A DNA stretch of 64,000 bases from assembly GCA_905178155.1 (NCBI GenBank), contig CAJINV010000002.1, positions 9,680,931 to 9,744,930 of the forward strand, in the 5' to 3' direction. A program made the position numbers and the translations under genes. The DNA comes from Amoebophrya sp. A120. Taxonomy: Eukaryota; Sar; Dinophyceae; Syndiniales; Amoebophryaceae. This document shows positions 33,190 through 43,639 of this stretch, one piece after another; the first letter of the stretch is position 1; the number at the start of each line of letters is the position of its first letter. The notes below the pieces were generated by a model. The model had not been told where the DNA came from and searched no databases. It was given only the letters and a program-made list of their open reading frames with translations.

Positions 33190-35150
33190 ATGTCGCGGCT
33201 TCCCGCGAAGATCAGTTCGTCGTCTTCCTCGCGTTGTCGCGCCGTCTCGGTTCAACATCACGACAGCAGGAGCAATAAAATACTGATCCGGAAGATGAAC
33301 AATCAGATATCTGGATGCCCAGGGGCCCAATATTCGCAGTATCGCGCCTTCGGCAAGATGCGGACAATGCGGCGGGTCGCGTACCCATGGATGCAAGAGT
33401 TACGACGGGACGCTTGGAAATTCCTCCACCAGGAGATGATTGAGCATTTCCGCGGTAGTGAGGCCCCACAGCACAGTTTGATAACGAATGGCAGTTCCGG
33501 CGGCAGCACGTTGACAGGGACCTCGTACCTGAACCCAGCATTTCGCGCGACGGCGTCGTCCGAATCATCTTCCGGGGCAAGTGGATCGTCCTCGTCCTCA
33601 ACATCTACTAGCTCATCAAGCCATTTCTACGGCGATAATGCGGAAGAGGACCATGCACGAGGACACCAAGAACTTTGTCCGCGATCTGTGAACCCGCCGA
33701 CCTTTCTGAATGCTCGCGACTGGCCGAAGTTTTCGAGCAAGGACATGATCCTCGAGGAGAAGGACCGGCTACCGGCCTTGATCACGAAGCACGGTCCGGA
33801 TCGCGGGATTGTGCTGAAGATGTCGGACGTCATGCCCTTGGCTTTTGACGAGGAGGGGGGACATCTGTCGCACCTGCTGAAGTCCCGGCTCTACCGCATC
33901 CGAAACGACGACCAGTGGGCCAGGGCGAACACGGTGGACCCGAGTACGATGAAACTTGGTGACAAGGACGACAAGAACAATGGGCTGCAGAGCAAGAAGA
34001 GGATTTCCTACGCCGGAGACGAGCTGTGCTACGTGTCCGACGTCCGCGCGCACGTGGTGGACAAAAAGCTGTACTTATCAAAATGAAAAATCCCCCTTCC
34101 CCATATCGAAACGAAGTCTGTGATGCTGGATCTGCGTACACAAATCAGATTTGTCTTGCTGGAGAGGACTGCAGGCCCACAGCAAGCCTGAGTACAGAGG
34201 TTTTGGCCTAGGCGCTTAGCATGAGAAACGTCTGCGCTGTAGGCCCAACAGCATCACAAACCGCCTGCATGATACGGCGAAGCCTGTGGAATTGCCTTCT
34301 TGCAAGATAGACGTGACTTGCGGTCGCAAATCAGCATTCCAAATTTTCTGCGACGTACCTTTTCGATATGGGGAGGGGGGATTTTTCCCCACGATACTAC
34401 TTCCTGCGGTTCGAGCGGCACGTGCCGTTCAAGACGATGACGAAAATCCCCGTGCCCGTCTGCCTCATCGGGGTGTACGGGTGCCCGGGGCAGCTGAAGG
34501 GCGCGCACATAGACCTGAACATGCCGACGGTGATGTGCGAGGTGGTCGGGGAGGAGTTCCCCAAGCCCTTCCTCGTCGATTGCTCGAAGCTGACAAACTA
34601 TCGCAAGAAAAAACTGTTTCACTTTGAACTTGTGATGCAGAGAATGGAGCACAGAACGACTTGGCTTGCTACACCTGCAAGCCATTGGATTTTTTAGCGT
34701 TTTTTCCCTTGGGAAGCGCGCGTAACAAATTTTCTGATGCAGATGCAGATCTTGTTGCAAGATCATCACAGTGAAACAGTTTTTTCGTGGGATACCGACA
34801 CCGGCGCGGCCACCGACCCCGAGTCCCTCGAGAGAATGGGCAAGAACGCGAAGGAGTCCCGGCCGTTCGGGTCGCCCGTGGTGGAGTACGGGCGGATCAC
34901 GCTGCGGGATTTGCTGGAGAAGGGGATGTTGGAGCAGTACAACGGCTTGGTGCGGTTTTCCCGGGAGTACGACGCGGAAAACGGGGGCTACGGCTTGGAA
35001 AACACCGAGGTGGTGCTCTGCTACGACTGGGGCAACGTGCCAGAGCAGCCTCTGCCCGCGGATTGGGAAGACCCGAATTTTAACACGAGGCAGGGCCGCT
35101 ACCACCTCACCTACAGCGGATTCTGGCCCAGGCAGGTGCAGCGGAGCTGA
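33190..35150 (+). CDS. Probable mitochondrial ribosomal protein bL25 family, split by two introners (480 aa)
   Basis: Exons are 33190-34076, 34403-34601 and 34794-35150; the total is a multiple of three. The first join uses the TSD (CTG TAC TT|C CTG CGG, giving KKLYFLRFERHVPFK). The second is frame-consistent but its exact edges are uncertain. The region after the first introner matches the C-terminal (TL5/CTC) part of bL25: a basic strand, IPVPVCLIGVYGCPGQLKGA, DLNMPTVMCEVVGEEFP and then PFLVDCSKL, and after the second introner ITLRDLL, the usual VDVS..L....I.L.DL ending. A serine/arginine-rich N-terminus fits a mitochondrial presequence. bL25 binds 5S rRNA in bacteria; whether this protein does is unknown. 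An N-terminal 200-residue extension is unusual. The identification is by motif only. Confidence 0.6.
34077..34397. mobile_element. Introner 2, family 2 (321 bp)
   Basis: TIRs read GAAAAATCCCCC, then TTCCCCATATCGAAA at the left, mirrored at the right (TTTTCGATATGGGG, then a G-rich run and GATTTTTC). TSD TACTT lies at 34072-34076 and 34398-34402. The left end carries an in-frame TGA. Removing 34077-34402 restores the frame. The ends are not GT-AG. Its internal sequence is unrelated to family 1. Confidence 0.85.
34602..34791. mobile_element. Introner 3, family 3 (about 190 bp)
   Basis: TIRs are AAGAAAAAACTGTTTCACTT at the left and the inverse (GTGAAACAGTTTTTTCGTG) at the right; no sequence is shared with the other families. 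In-frame stops occur inside (for example TAG near 34696). Removing 34602-34793 keeps the frame between LTNY and TDTGAA. The target-site duplication is at most 2-3 bp (AT), so the boundaries are less secure than for the other elements. Confidence 0.7.
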
Positions 35151-35886
35151 GGCGTGCCTGCTGCGTGTATTTCATTCTTTCAGCTGTATTGAGCCTGAAG
35201 ATGGACTTTCACGATTAACGTAAAAGTGGCCACAATCCCAATTAGGAGAAAACAAGATCTATTCTTTTCATTCAGATCAAAGAGTCCGTGTAGAAGGCTG
35301 CGGATGTATTATTCAATGGCCACGATAAGACGGCACTCACTTTTGCCCAGAATCTCGTCACCGGAACAGGGTTCCAATGTCATTACCGGCGCACCTTTTT
35401 AACAAGCGTTTGCTGTTCCCTCTGATCGTTATTTTCAATCGAAGTATTTTTTTACATTGCAATTCTCAGTGGCTTCGAGATCGCACAACGACAACCGCCT
35501 AGCAGCAACTTTTTTGTGTGATCAGATCTGACAACAGCGCAGCTCTTTTCTCTCTCTTTTCTGTGAAGAATGTAGCAGGAAGCAGCACAGCGACTCATAC
35601 GCGAAATTTGAAGATCATGGCTGCAAAACGCAGACAACAAAAAATGTTCTTCTCTCTGCTGCCCTCACCGTAGTGCCTCGGGCTCCTTGAGAATATAGCG
35701 CGGGAACTGACCACGATATACGACGTCCCTTCGTGATAGCGGCCTCGGATCAAGTATCCAACACCAGTCCGGTGCACGCCGACCCGAAATACAATTCGGT
35801 ACAGCCACAGCCACAAGACGGTCTAGTAGCGGCCGAGACCCTGAGCAGACCACCAGCACCTTTAGGGCAGCGAAGCTACCTGCAAC
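35151..35886. other. Intergenic region
   Basis: This holds the 3' region of the bL25-like gene and the 5' region of the AP-4 sigma gene. A short ORF from 35733 runs across the AP-4 start in another frame and is taken as a shadow or upstream ORF, not a gene. Confidence 0.4.
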
Positions 35887-36461
35887 ATGATCTACTTCGT
35901 GTTGATGGTGAACAAGCAGGGACAGACCCGGCTGTCCCAGTACTACGAGTACATGACGATACGGGAAAAAGCGCAGCTCGAAGGCGAACTCATCCGCAAG
36001 TGCCTCAGCAGACACGAGAATCAGTGCAGCTTCTTGGAGTACAGGCAGTACAAGGTCATCTACAGGAGATACGCATCACTGTACCTATTAATTTTTGCTG
36101 CGTAATTGTGACGAAGACGAAGTGAACGTGATGAAGTTAGTGGAACTTCTATCTAGATCTAGAATGCTGATGCTCAACGTCAACCAATTATTGGATCCAT
36201 CATGAAACAAAAATCAGGTATTTCATCATAGGCTGCGACCAGGACGAAAACGAGCTGGGCTACCTTGAGTTCATCCACACGCTGGTGGAAACGCTCGACA
36301 AGTACTTCGAGAATGTGTGTGAATTAGACATCATGTTCAATCTCGAGAAAGCGCACTTTATTCTCGACGAAATGGTTCTCAATGGCTGTATAGTAGACAC
36401 AAACAAGTACAACGCATTGAATCCGCTGTATTTGATGGAAAAACATTCTGCTGGTCAGTGA
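35887..36461 (+). CDS. AP4S1: AP-4 adaptor complex sigma subunit (145 aa)
   Basis: Two exons, 35887-36080 and 36218-36461, flank a 137-nt GT-AG intron (phase 2). The joined protein has the usual sigma length (about 145 residues) and its hallmarks in order: MVNKQGQTRLSQYYEYM, CLSRHENQCSFLEYRQYK, VIYRRYASLYFIIG, NELGYLEFIHTLVETLDKYF, and NVCELDIMFNLEKAHFILDE followed by MVLNGCIVDTN. The NKQGQTRLS, QCSF and GCIV pieces point to AP-4 rather than AP-1, AP-2 or AP-3. The sigma chain is part of the heterotetramer core that recognises dileucine cargo signals at the trans-Golgi network. Nothing is truncated and the Longin-fold residues look intact. Confidence 0.93.
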
Positions 36462-36945
36462 CTTGATTGATACTGAAGCAGCACACTTGCAGCTTCATCA
36501 GCAACCGAGCTACGCACTTCGTATTTTCGCAAGAAAACTTTTGGAAAGTTGTGACTGACGAGACTGGTAGGCGTACTTAGACAATATGGCTATTTCGCCT
36601 GAATCTGTGTTCAGGTCTCTGCAAGCATTGAGAGAGGTCTTCCCAACAAAATTGCAATTTGCATTTACTCTTGGAGCGCGAAGCGACAATAGAGCAGCGC
36701 AAAACCCGTTTAGAGAGTCAAAGAGAGACGCTCATACATGCATCAAAGCGCAAGCATGGGGGCCCAGCCAAAAACTTGCCGCGGCCGCATGCGTGCGGGC
36801 CCTTTGGCGCAAATACCCGGCCTTTCCTTGCACGTAGTGTGACCCTGATGCGACAGTGAGTATATTTATAAATATCTGTCCCTTTTCTTGCAATGGGGTC
36901 GATGACCATTCAGGTAAATCCTAAAAATGAATTGTTAATTTGACG
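36462..36945. other. Intergenic region
   Basis: Near 36760-36810 there is a GC-rich patch flanked by GGGCCC-type words; otherwise there is no coding signal. An ORF at 36586-36837 lacks protein-like composition and starts without support. Confidence 0.4.
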
Positions 36946-39900
36946 ATGGACGGAAACGCCGCAAAGGAGACGGCGACGAGAGACGCTGCGTCGTCAACAT
37001 CGCCGTCCGTTCGAGATCGTGTCAAACACTTCGAGCGGGTTTCTCCGAGAAAAGGAAAAGAACAGGAACAGGCTGCAGATAGCCCCGGGCGAGGCAAAAG
37101 TATTCCTGTTTTTGTTTAATCTTTGACCAGGAAGATGAACTGCCGGCGGTCTGGACGTGGAGAGGGGATCTTGAATGTGCAATGTATAAGTATAAAAATG
37201 TATGCCAGCCACACTTGCGACGAGTCATGAAATCCAGTGATGAATCTTAGTAGTGAACCAAATGGAGGAGCAGCTGCAATTGCGACAATGAAAGCTGTAA
37301 TCAAAAGCAACATTACTTGTTCCTCGTGCAATTACCAGTTAACAACCTCAAAGATCGCGTTACAAGTCCGACTCCGAGCTCGAGTGCAAAGGCGGGCAAC
37401 AAAGTCGCATTGGTGACGAGTCCTCCCTCTGCTTCGAAAGCTGTGCTGCCCCCAATACCTTCTATTCTTGGAGTAAAAGATATAGCGCCGCCGTGCCGTC
37501 CTTCAGCATCAGCGTCGTCTGTGTCTCGTTCGCGCGACAGCAGTGGGGCGGGTGTATCTCGTCCGCGCGACATTTTGCGAAATAATAATGAATTTCACGA
37601 GCACGACATTACCATTACGCGGCCCCGTGAGGGGAAACATCAAGACGCAGGGCCGGAAACAAGAGGTAAAGTCTCAACATAGGAGCTTCTTATATCAAAT
37701 GAGTAAGGTCAGGACGTCGTGTCTGTGCTCCTGCGATAGAAACAAAAACATGTGAACCACAATCCGAAATTAATATAAGTATAACTGTCAGGTACTAACA
37801 TCTTGAGTAGCGATGGCGTCGTTATGTTTGCTCCGGCAAATATGGATATGACCGATGGGGCAAGTGCATCAACTGCCTCTGGAGCCAGCGAGGATAAGAA
37901 GGAAGCCATTCGAGGCCCGACCCATGCAGCTTCCAGGGTAAGTGGAGAAATTTTCCCGCGATGCGACGACGTGGAGAACGGGGCAAATAAAACCGACGTG
38001 AAGAATATTGGGAACTACGGAGAAGGTCCTAATAGATACTTCTTTCTGTTTTGTATTCGTTGTCTCTCGAGGTGAAGATGTAATAAGTCCGCTGTAAACC
38101 GGATAAGGCACGTGATCCACAAAGGGAGTGCACCTGCGAGCGGAAAAATCGGACCCGCATCTGCTTTTGCTTCGTCTCATTGCAGAAAAGCAGTGACCCA
38201 AGCGAAGTCAGTCAGAAAATTTACCTATTTACCTCCAGGAAGAGGCACTGCCGGCGTTCTGGCCCTGGAGAGTGGATCTTGAATGTACAGTGTAAAAAAT
38301 GTATGCCAGCCACACTTGCGGCGAGTCATGAAATCTAGTGAAGAATCTTAGTAGCGAACCAAATGGAGGAGCACCAGCAATTGCGAAAATGAAAGCTGTA
38401 ATTATGTGCGAGCAACATTACTTCCGCATGCAATTACCAGTTGACTTTAATGATCGCGTTGCAGGTCCGACTCCGAGCTCGAGTGCAAAGGCGGGCAAAA
38501 AAGTCGCGTTGGTGACTCCTCCCTCTGCTTCGGAAGCTGTGCCCCCAGTACCTTCTATTCTTGGAGTAAAAGATATAGCGCTTCCGCACCGTCGAAGCCC
38601 TTCAGCGTCATCCGTGTCTCTGTCGCGTGACAGTAGGGATAGTATTGATCGGCAACATCACCAGCAAGAATCAGCAATACCTTGTTCACGGCCGGAAACA
38701 AGAGGTAAAGTCTCAACATACATAGGAGCATCTTTGTCAAATGAGTGAGGTCAGGATGTCGCGTTTGTGCCCCTGCGATAAAAACAAAAACATGGGGACC
38801 ACAATCCGAAATATAACTGTCAGGTAACATCTTGAGTGCGAGCTCTACCTCCTGCTCCTCGAGCGATGTCGTCGATATGTCTCTTCCGGCGGATAAGAAT
38901 ATGACCGCTGGGGCGAGTGCATCAACTGCCTCTGGGGCCCGTGAGACCCCTGCAGCTTCCAAGGTAAGTGGAGAAATATTCACGCGAAGCGACGCGAATC
39001 GCAGTTCATCATTGTCGGTGAAATTGCCTGCGAGCGCACATGCCCATGACGAAATGAAACTCGCTAAGAATGTAAACGACGTGGAGAACGCGAACGGGGC
39101 AAAAACCGACGTGAGTAATATTGGGAACTACGGAGAAGGTCCTAATAAGTAGATACTTCTCTCTGTTTCGTATCTATTCGTTGTCTTTCGACGTGATGTA
39201 ATAAGTCAGCTGTAAACCAGATAGTGCACGAGATCCACAAAAGGAGTACACCTGCGAGCGGAAAAATCGGACCCGCAGCTGCTTTTGCTTCGTCTCATTG
39301 CAGAAAAGCAGTGACCCAAGCGAAGTCAGTCAGAAAATTTACCTATTTACCTACTATTTTCATCAGGTCACAATAGCGGATCAACATCAACAGCACGTTG
39401 GCGGTCGTCAGGCACAGATGCTGTTGCAGAAGCAGATAGTACGTCCACGTGGAGAAGGAGCACAACGTGGCATGCGACCGCTGCCGGTTCACCAGAGGTG
39501 TGCGTCGACCCCAGAGGATCGCTGACTGCCACCGACCTTGGTGATCCTGGTCGACACGGGGCGAGAGGGCGCAGAGGCACGGAGTCGTGGAGGCACACTG
39601 CTGCTCCGTTTCTTAGCGGTCTTTTCGAGAAAAGTTCATCCAAATCGAGCGCCTCGGGCACATTACCGGCTGCGAAGTTATTCCCCGCGGAGAAGAGCAA
39701 GGCGGACGCTGAGGACGCAGGTACTCCAACTTTTATGGAAGCCATGATCATGACCAGGCACCAGCGACTAGACTAGCCCTTCACTAAGAAACTCACTCCT
39801 AATCATGTATTTTTAATCAGGTTCATCAGGCTCTGCTGGGGCGGCACCAGCGGCAGTACGCACTGGGTTCAGACCCTATTCCCAAAAAGCGTGGAACACA

Positions 39901-40533
39901 ACCGGAGAAGTCGTCGGAAAGCACTTCGTCCGAGACACCATTCGCGGATTTGGTACGGAAGACGAGCTCCGTGGAGTGCCGGAGCATCCGCATACAAGTC
40001 CAGGCAATGTCAAACGATCAGATCGCTCTTCCCAGGGCTCGTGGACGGCGTTCGGACGCAAAACCAACGAGGGCAAGGACTTCGAGGCCAGGGTGCTGCT
40101 GGAGCAAACGACCGAGCTCCTCGTAGATGCCGTCCGGCAGACAAAGAGTCTGCAGTCTGTGATTACCGGCGGACACCCCCCCGGGGGCGGCGCGGTCACC
40201 GTGCCGGAGTTTTGCGAGTTCGCCCTGGGCTGGGACGAGGGAACTCCCGTCGCGGCCGCCGGGTCCTTTGTTTTTCGCATATGCGCGGGGCGGGTGGTTG
40301 CGCGTCTCGCGCACGGAGACACCGGATCCAGCGACAGTTCCGTTATTGTTCCCTGCGGGCACCTGGCTCGGCGGGAAGTAGCGCAGGGAAGGGCTGTCCG
40401 CGCAGTGACGCTTGGAGTGGCAGGCGATGGGCGGTGGTTGGTCGTCGGGTGGCAGGGCGAACGCCCAAACCGGAGAAGAAATCGAAAAAACCCGGTGCTA
40501 GCAGCAAGAAAAGTAAAAATGATGGTGAAGTGA
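36946..40533 (+). CDS. Eleven-exon gene with a tandemly duplicated exon cassette (743 aa)
   Basis: I reconstructed exons 36946-37099, 37135-37176, 37339-37665, 37792-37937, 38186-38206, 38239-38284, 38441-38704, 38824-38963, 39304-39328, 39367-39720 and 39821-40533. All introns are GT-AG, all phases agree, and the sum is divisible by three. The start is MDGNAAKETATRDAAS. Exons 2-5 and 6-9 are paralogous copies (for example PTPSSSAKAGNKVALVT versus PTPSSSAKAGKKVALVT, and SILGVKDIA in both). The last exon carries an ordered region (NTTGEVVGKHFVRDTIRGFG, later FCEFALGWDEGTPVAAAGSF) that I do not recognise. Another frame continues to 40865 with a lysine-rich, protein-like sequence, so the 3' end may extend further through an intron I could not place. 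Function is unknown. Confidence 0.6.
37135..38206 (+). repeat. Cassette copy A (exons 2-5)
   Basis: First unit of a direct tandem duplication of about 1.1 kb. Exons and introns are both recognisably similar to copy B, including identical stretches such as ATGCCAGCCACACTTGCG and CTTCTATTCTTGGAGTAAAA. It lacks an internal segment of about 80 nt present in the last intron of copy B. Confidence 0.8.
38239..39328 (+). repeat. Cassette copy B (exons 6-9)
   Basis: Second unit, joined directly to copy A through the short exon KSSDPSE, which is itself present in both units. Splice sites (GTACAG/GTGCAA, GTAAAG, GTAAGT) and reading phases are conserved with copy A, so each cassette can be included or skipped without changing frame. 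Confidence 0.8.
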
Positions 40534-41937
40534 AGAAGGATAAGAAAAACCTCGGGGGCGGGAAATTCGAGTGTGCAGCTCAGTTGAGTGCAATCCGCCT
40601 GGCAAGATACAGAGGAGCTGCCGCCCAAGACTTCGCATCTCTCTGGCCAGACCTCTCCGGCCTAGGCTGGCCGTGGAACACAACAGCCTCTGCGACGAGG
40701 AGTCGAGCAGAACGAGACCGGAATGCCGCTGTTGGCGATCGCGATGCGGGAGCAGCACAAGGAAGTAATTCGGACAGCATTGCGGGAAGTAACGAGAATG
40801 ACAAAGACGCGGCTAACCCGGACCAGCTGTTACGGGAAGAGGATTCAGACAAGGGAAATCAATGAAAAGCAAAAGAGTCGAAAAAAGATGTAGAGATGTG
40901 CACTAACCGCGGCTCTACTAAACAGGACTACCGTGTTGACATTTGTACTTAAACCAATCAAGAGGCCGCAAGACGAGGCCTTGCTGAGGCAGCATCTATT
41001 CAAACTAAATCTGATAGCTCTAAAAGGTGCGAAACAAATCGCATTTTCTGTGTCTCCAATTGATATGAGTAAAGAAAATCGTATTCCAATGAATACAACC
41101 GAAGAGATTATTTGTATCATGCTTAGTTTTCTGGGCGCGCTTCTTCTCCTGTACCTACTCTGTTGTATGCAGGCTCGCTCGAATCCTAGACTTCGCAGAG
41201 CATTAGCAGCATCGCACCTGATGCAGATAGGACACCGACTCCAACAGACCATCCGGCACCATTCACCTGTCAAAGGCTTGACTTTTCCGCAAAATAAACA
41301 AAGGCGATTAACGAAGCAGTGCGATCGCGTGATACACAAAACCGAGAAAATAGAAAATGACACTCACGGTCACGGCGATGCAAGAAAACGACTACAGCAT
41401 TGGCATCAGTTGCTGCCGCCATGAGTTCAATGATTCCAGCTATCGCTTTCGTGAAGTATCTCTTTGTTCCGAGTGAAGAAACAATGTCTTGTCCGTTGAT
41501 ATACTGCAGATCACGAGCGAGCACCTCCGAACACGCACCTGAGTGCAACAGGATAATTCTGCATCCTGAGCACGACCTTCTCGCTCACATCAGATCACAA
41601 GCTCTCGTTGCTTGCGGTTTCGCAACGAAAGCGTGGAGAGGGAAACTTTTCTGGGTATTTGGCTCCTTTCAACTACTATCCGAAATTGAGTCATGCGCCG
41701 TCGGTTTGATCAGGTTTTCCTTTTCGCAGTCTATGCGAATACAATTTCGGCATGCTCAGCTTCAGATCCTCGCCCTCCAATGCTTGCGTGTATGCTAACG
41801 TTGCGCCAGGAATTTGTGTGTGAGCGACAAGGGCAAACGAAAAGACGCGAAGAGTGAAATAGAAGGCCAACCGGAGAGAAGTAAGTACATGTTTTTTATG
41901 AGGGAATTACGGGCACTCCGTTTTGGGCATCTACTCC
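40534..41937. other. Region between the cassette gene and the gap
   Basis: The first 330 bases may still be 3' coding sequence of the cassette gene in another frame. The rest has only weak ORFs on both strands, one of which (41065-41424) is listed separately. Confidence 0.35.
41065..41424 (+). CDS. Possible small single-pass membrane protein
   Basis: From an ATG at 41065 the ORF gives 119 residues with one strong hydrophobic helix (IICIMLSFLGALLLLYLLCC) followed by positive residues (SNPRLRRAL), as in a type III or tail-anchored topology. There is no family match and no conserved C-terminal part; the frame also runs upstream without stop. It could equally be a chance ORF. Confidence 0.22.
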   Translation: MSKENRIPMNTTEEIICIMLSFLGALLLLYLLCCMQARSNPRLRRALAASHLMQIGHRLQQTIRHHSPVKGLTFPQNKQRRLTKQCDRVIHKTEKIENDTHGHGDARKRLQHWHQLLPP

Positions 41938-42037
41938 NNNNNNNNNNNNNNNNNNNNNNNNNNNNNNNNNNNNNNNNNNNNNNNNNNNNNNNNNNNNNNN
42001 NNNNNNNNNNNNNNNNNNNNNNNNNNNNNNNNNNNNN
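41938..42037. other. Assembly gap (100 N)
   Basis: A run of exactly 100 unknown bases marks a scaffold join, so the order and distance of the flanking pieces are estimates. ORFs that cross it are meaningless. Confidence 0.99.
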
Positions 42038-42610
42038 GCTCCGGTTTGGGCGCAAATCGGACTCAAAGTTTTTCTGGTTTTGCCGATCGTGTCCAAAGCA
42101 CGTTGGCTTCCGGCCAAAAAATCGTCACCCGTGCCCGTCCCACCCTAGACCACTAAATGTAACTAAGGTGTGTCATGGATTACGATTGATGGAGGACGTA
42201 GTGGCGCTTAATTAAATTTGTTATATCTCGTTTGAACTTCAGTAGAGCACGGCTGCAGAAGTGTTCAATTGTTGTATGGAATGACGAGAATTCTGAGGAT
42301 ATATTGAAGATCATGATCATTGTGGGAACGAACCAACGCGCAACTCAAATGTTTAGCAGGTGCTTTCTTTTACCTGAAAGAATTCGAAATTTGGCTACGT
42401 CTGTTTCATCTTCAAAGAGCAAGTGGACACAGATTCGAAAAATTTAAGGTCTTTTATTACAGAGACTGTACGCGAAGTTGAAGTAGTAGTTATCGCTGAA
42501 TATATTATGAGGAGTAGAGGAGGAAGAACCACAAGCGCATACTCTAGTAGCTGTTTCCTCCTTGGTCGAAAGGCATCGATAAAGAATTTACAGAAATCAA
42601 CAATCCAAAG
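42038..42610. other. Intergenic region after the gap
   Basis: AT-richer sequence, short ORFs only. No RNA gene seen. Confidence 0.4.
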
Positions 42611-43639
42611 ATGTCTTCGCCCGCTTCCGCAGTCGCAATGAAGAACAGTGTCGCGAAGACGAGGAAATCGTTAGTAGGGAAGGAGAAATTTGCCTGCGCA
42701 GCTACAACGAAGAAAAAAACACAAAAGACCACCAGAACGGCCGCAAGTGTGCAAAAACAAAAGCCATCCGAAGATATTATCGTGGGTCTTCATCAGAAGA
42801 ATATCCCAAGCACGACAAGTACACAAAAAATGACAGCGCACCGTTTGGGCTTGGTCTCTGATGCAGCAATATTGCAGCAGCTCGAGTCCGCACTTTACTA
42901 CTGCCATGTGCCGGAGTTGAAGGAGATTTGTGCAAAGAAACTGAAATTGCCTAGCGTAAAATCTTCTGCGGACAAAACAACACTTGTAGAGACGATTTGC
43001 GGCGCGTTGCAAGGCCTGATACCTGGTGGCGAAGGAGATGTACACACCGGAAAGGCCGCTGGCCCGTCATCCACCTCTGCAGCGCCGAAAAGCCTCTCCT
43101 CCCTCCCGATTCCCCCGGAGGCAAAAAAGGTGCCCGGCGCCTCATCCGCTTCGTCTGCAGCAACGAAAGATATCACAAAAAAGGCTGCAGAACCAACCAG
43201 CATACAAAATTTCATGGTCTTCGGGCATTACAAAAACGACCTGAAGCATCGGAAGTTTTTCGAGAGCCAGATCGGAAAGCACTTCCACTACACAGCGAGC
43301 GGCATTAGGTGGCTGAACGAGCAGTGGAAGATCGAAAAGCGAACACCTAAGTTTAAGGAATACATCGAGTTCTGGAAAAAAGAGCACGAGCAGGCGCGGA
43401 AGGCGAAGGAGGCAGGGACAAAAGGAAGCAAGGGACGCAATGTTGACGTCGGCAAATCTTCTTCTTCGCAAGTAAAAAAGTTCAGCGAAACCACGAAAAC
43501 GCTGCAATTCAACCAGTTCTGTGTGAAGCACAAAAACCAGTTTGCAGATCGCGCTGCAATGCTTGAGGCTTGGGAAGAAAAGCGTATGGCGAACAAAACC
43601 AAGGCGCTCGAAATAATCAACAAGTACCACAAGAATTGA
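42611..43639 (+). CDS. SAP-like plus DUF6434-like protein (342 aa)
   Basis: The N-terminal 75 residues are basic and disordered, compatible with nuclear or nucleic-acid binding. Residues about 85-135 (LKEICAKKLKLPSVK, then TTLVETICGAL) have the helix-turn-helix pattern of a SAP-like motif. After a proline/serine linker, residues about 197-270 (FFESQIGKHFHYTASG, then WLNEQWKIE and YIEFWKKEHEQ) and the end (LQFNQFCVKHKNQF, then AWEEKR) follow the layout I know from DUF6434 proteins: an IG.HF.F block, a W..E helix, a YNQF block and a terminal W..KR. Those are found mostly in bacteria next to SAP motifs. Role unknown; DNA binding is likely. The assignment rests on pattern only. Confidence 0.6.
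   Translation: MSSPASAVAMKNSVAKTRKSLVGKEKFACAATTKKKTQKTTRTAASVQKQKPSEDIIVGLHQKNIPSTTSTQKMTAHRLGLVSDAAILQQLESALYYCHVPELKEICAKKLKLPSVKSSADKTTLVETICGALQGLIPGGEGDVHTGKAAGPSSTSAAPKSLSSLPIPPEAKKVPGASSASSAATKDITKKAAEPTSIQNFMVFGHYKNDLKHRKFFESQIGKHFHYTASGIRWLNEQWKIEKRTPKFKEYIEFWKKEHEQARKAKEAGTKGSKGRNVDVGKSSSSQVKKFSETTKTLQFNQFCVKHKNQFADRAAMLEAWEEKRMANKTKALEIINKYHKN

Noticed and set aside
36081-36217. AP-4 sigma intron as an introner
   Set aside because: It has ordinary GT-AG ends, no TSD and only a weak ATTTTTG similarity between its ends.
37100-39340. Two tandem genes instead of one
   Set aside because: Copy A joins copy B in phase through the shared KSSDPSE exon, and only one start and one distinct C-terminal exon are visible.
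40498-40865. Lysine-rich frame to 40865 as the certain C-terminus of the cassette gene
   Set aside because: It looks coding, but I could not find a phase-consistent intron joining it to the frame that ends at 40533.
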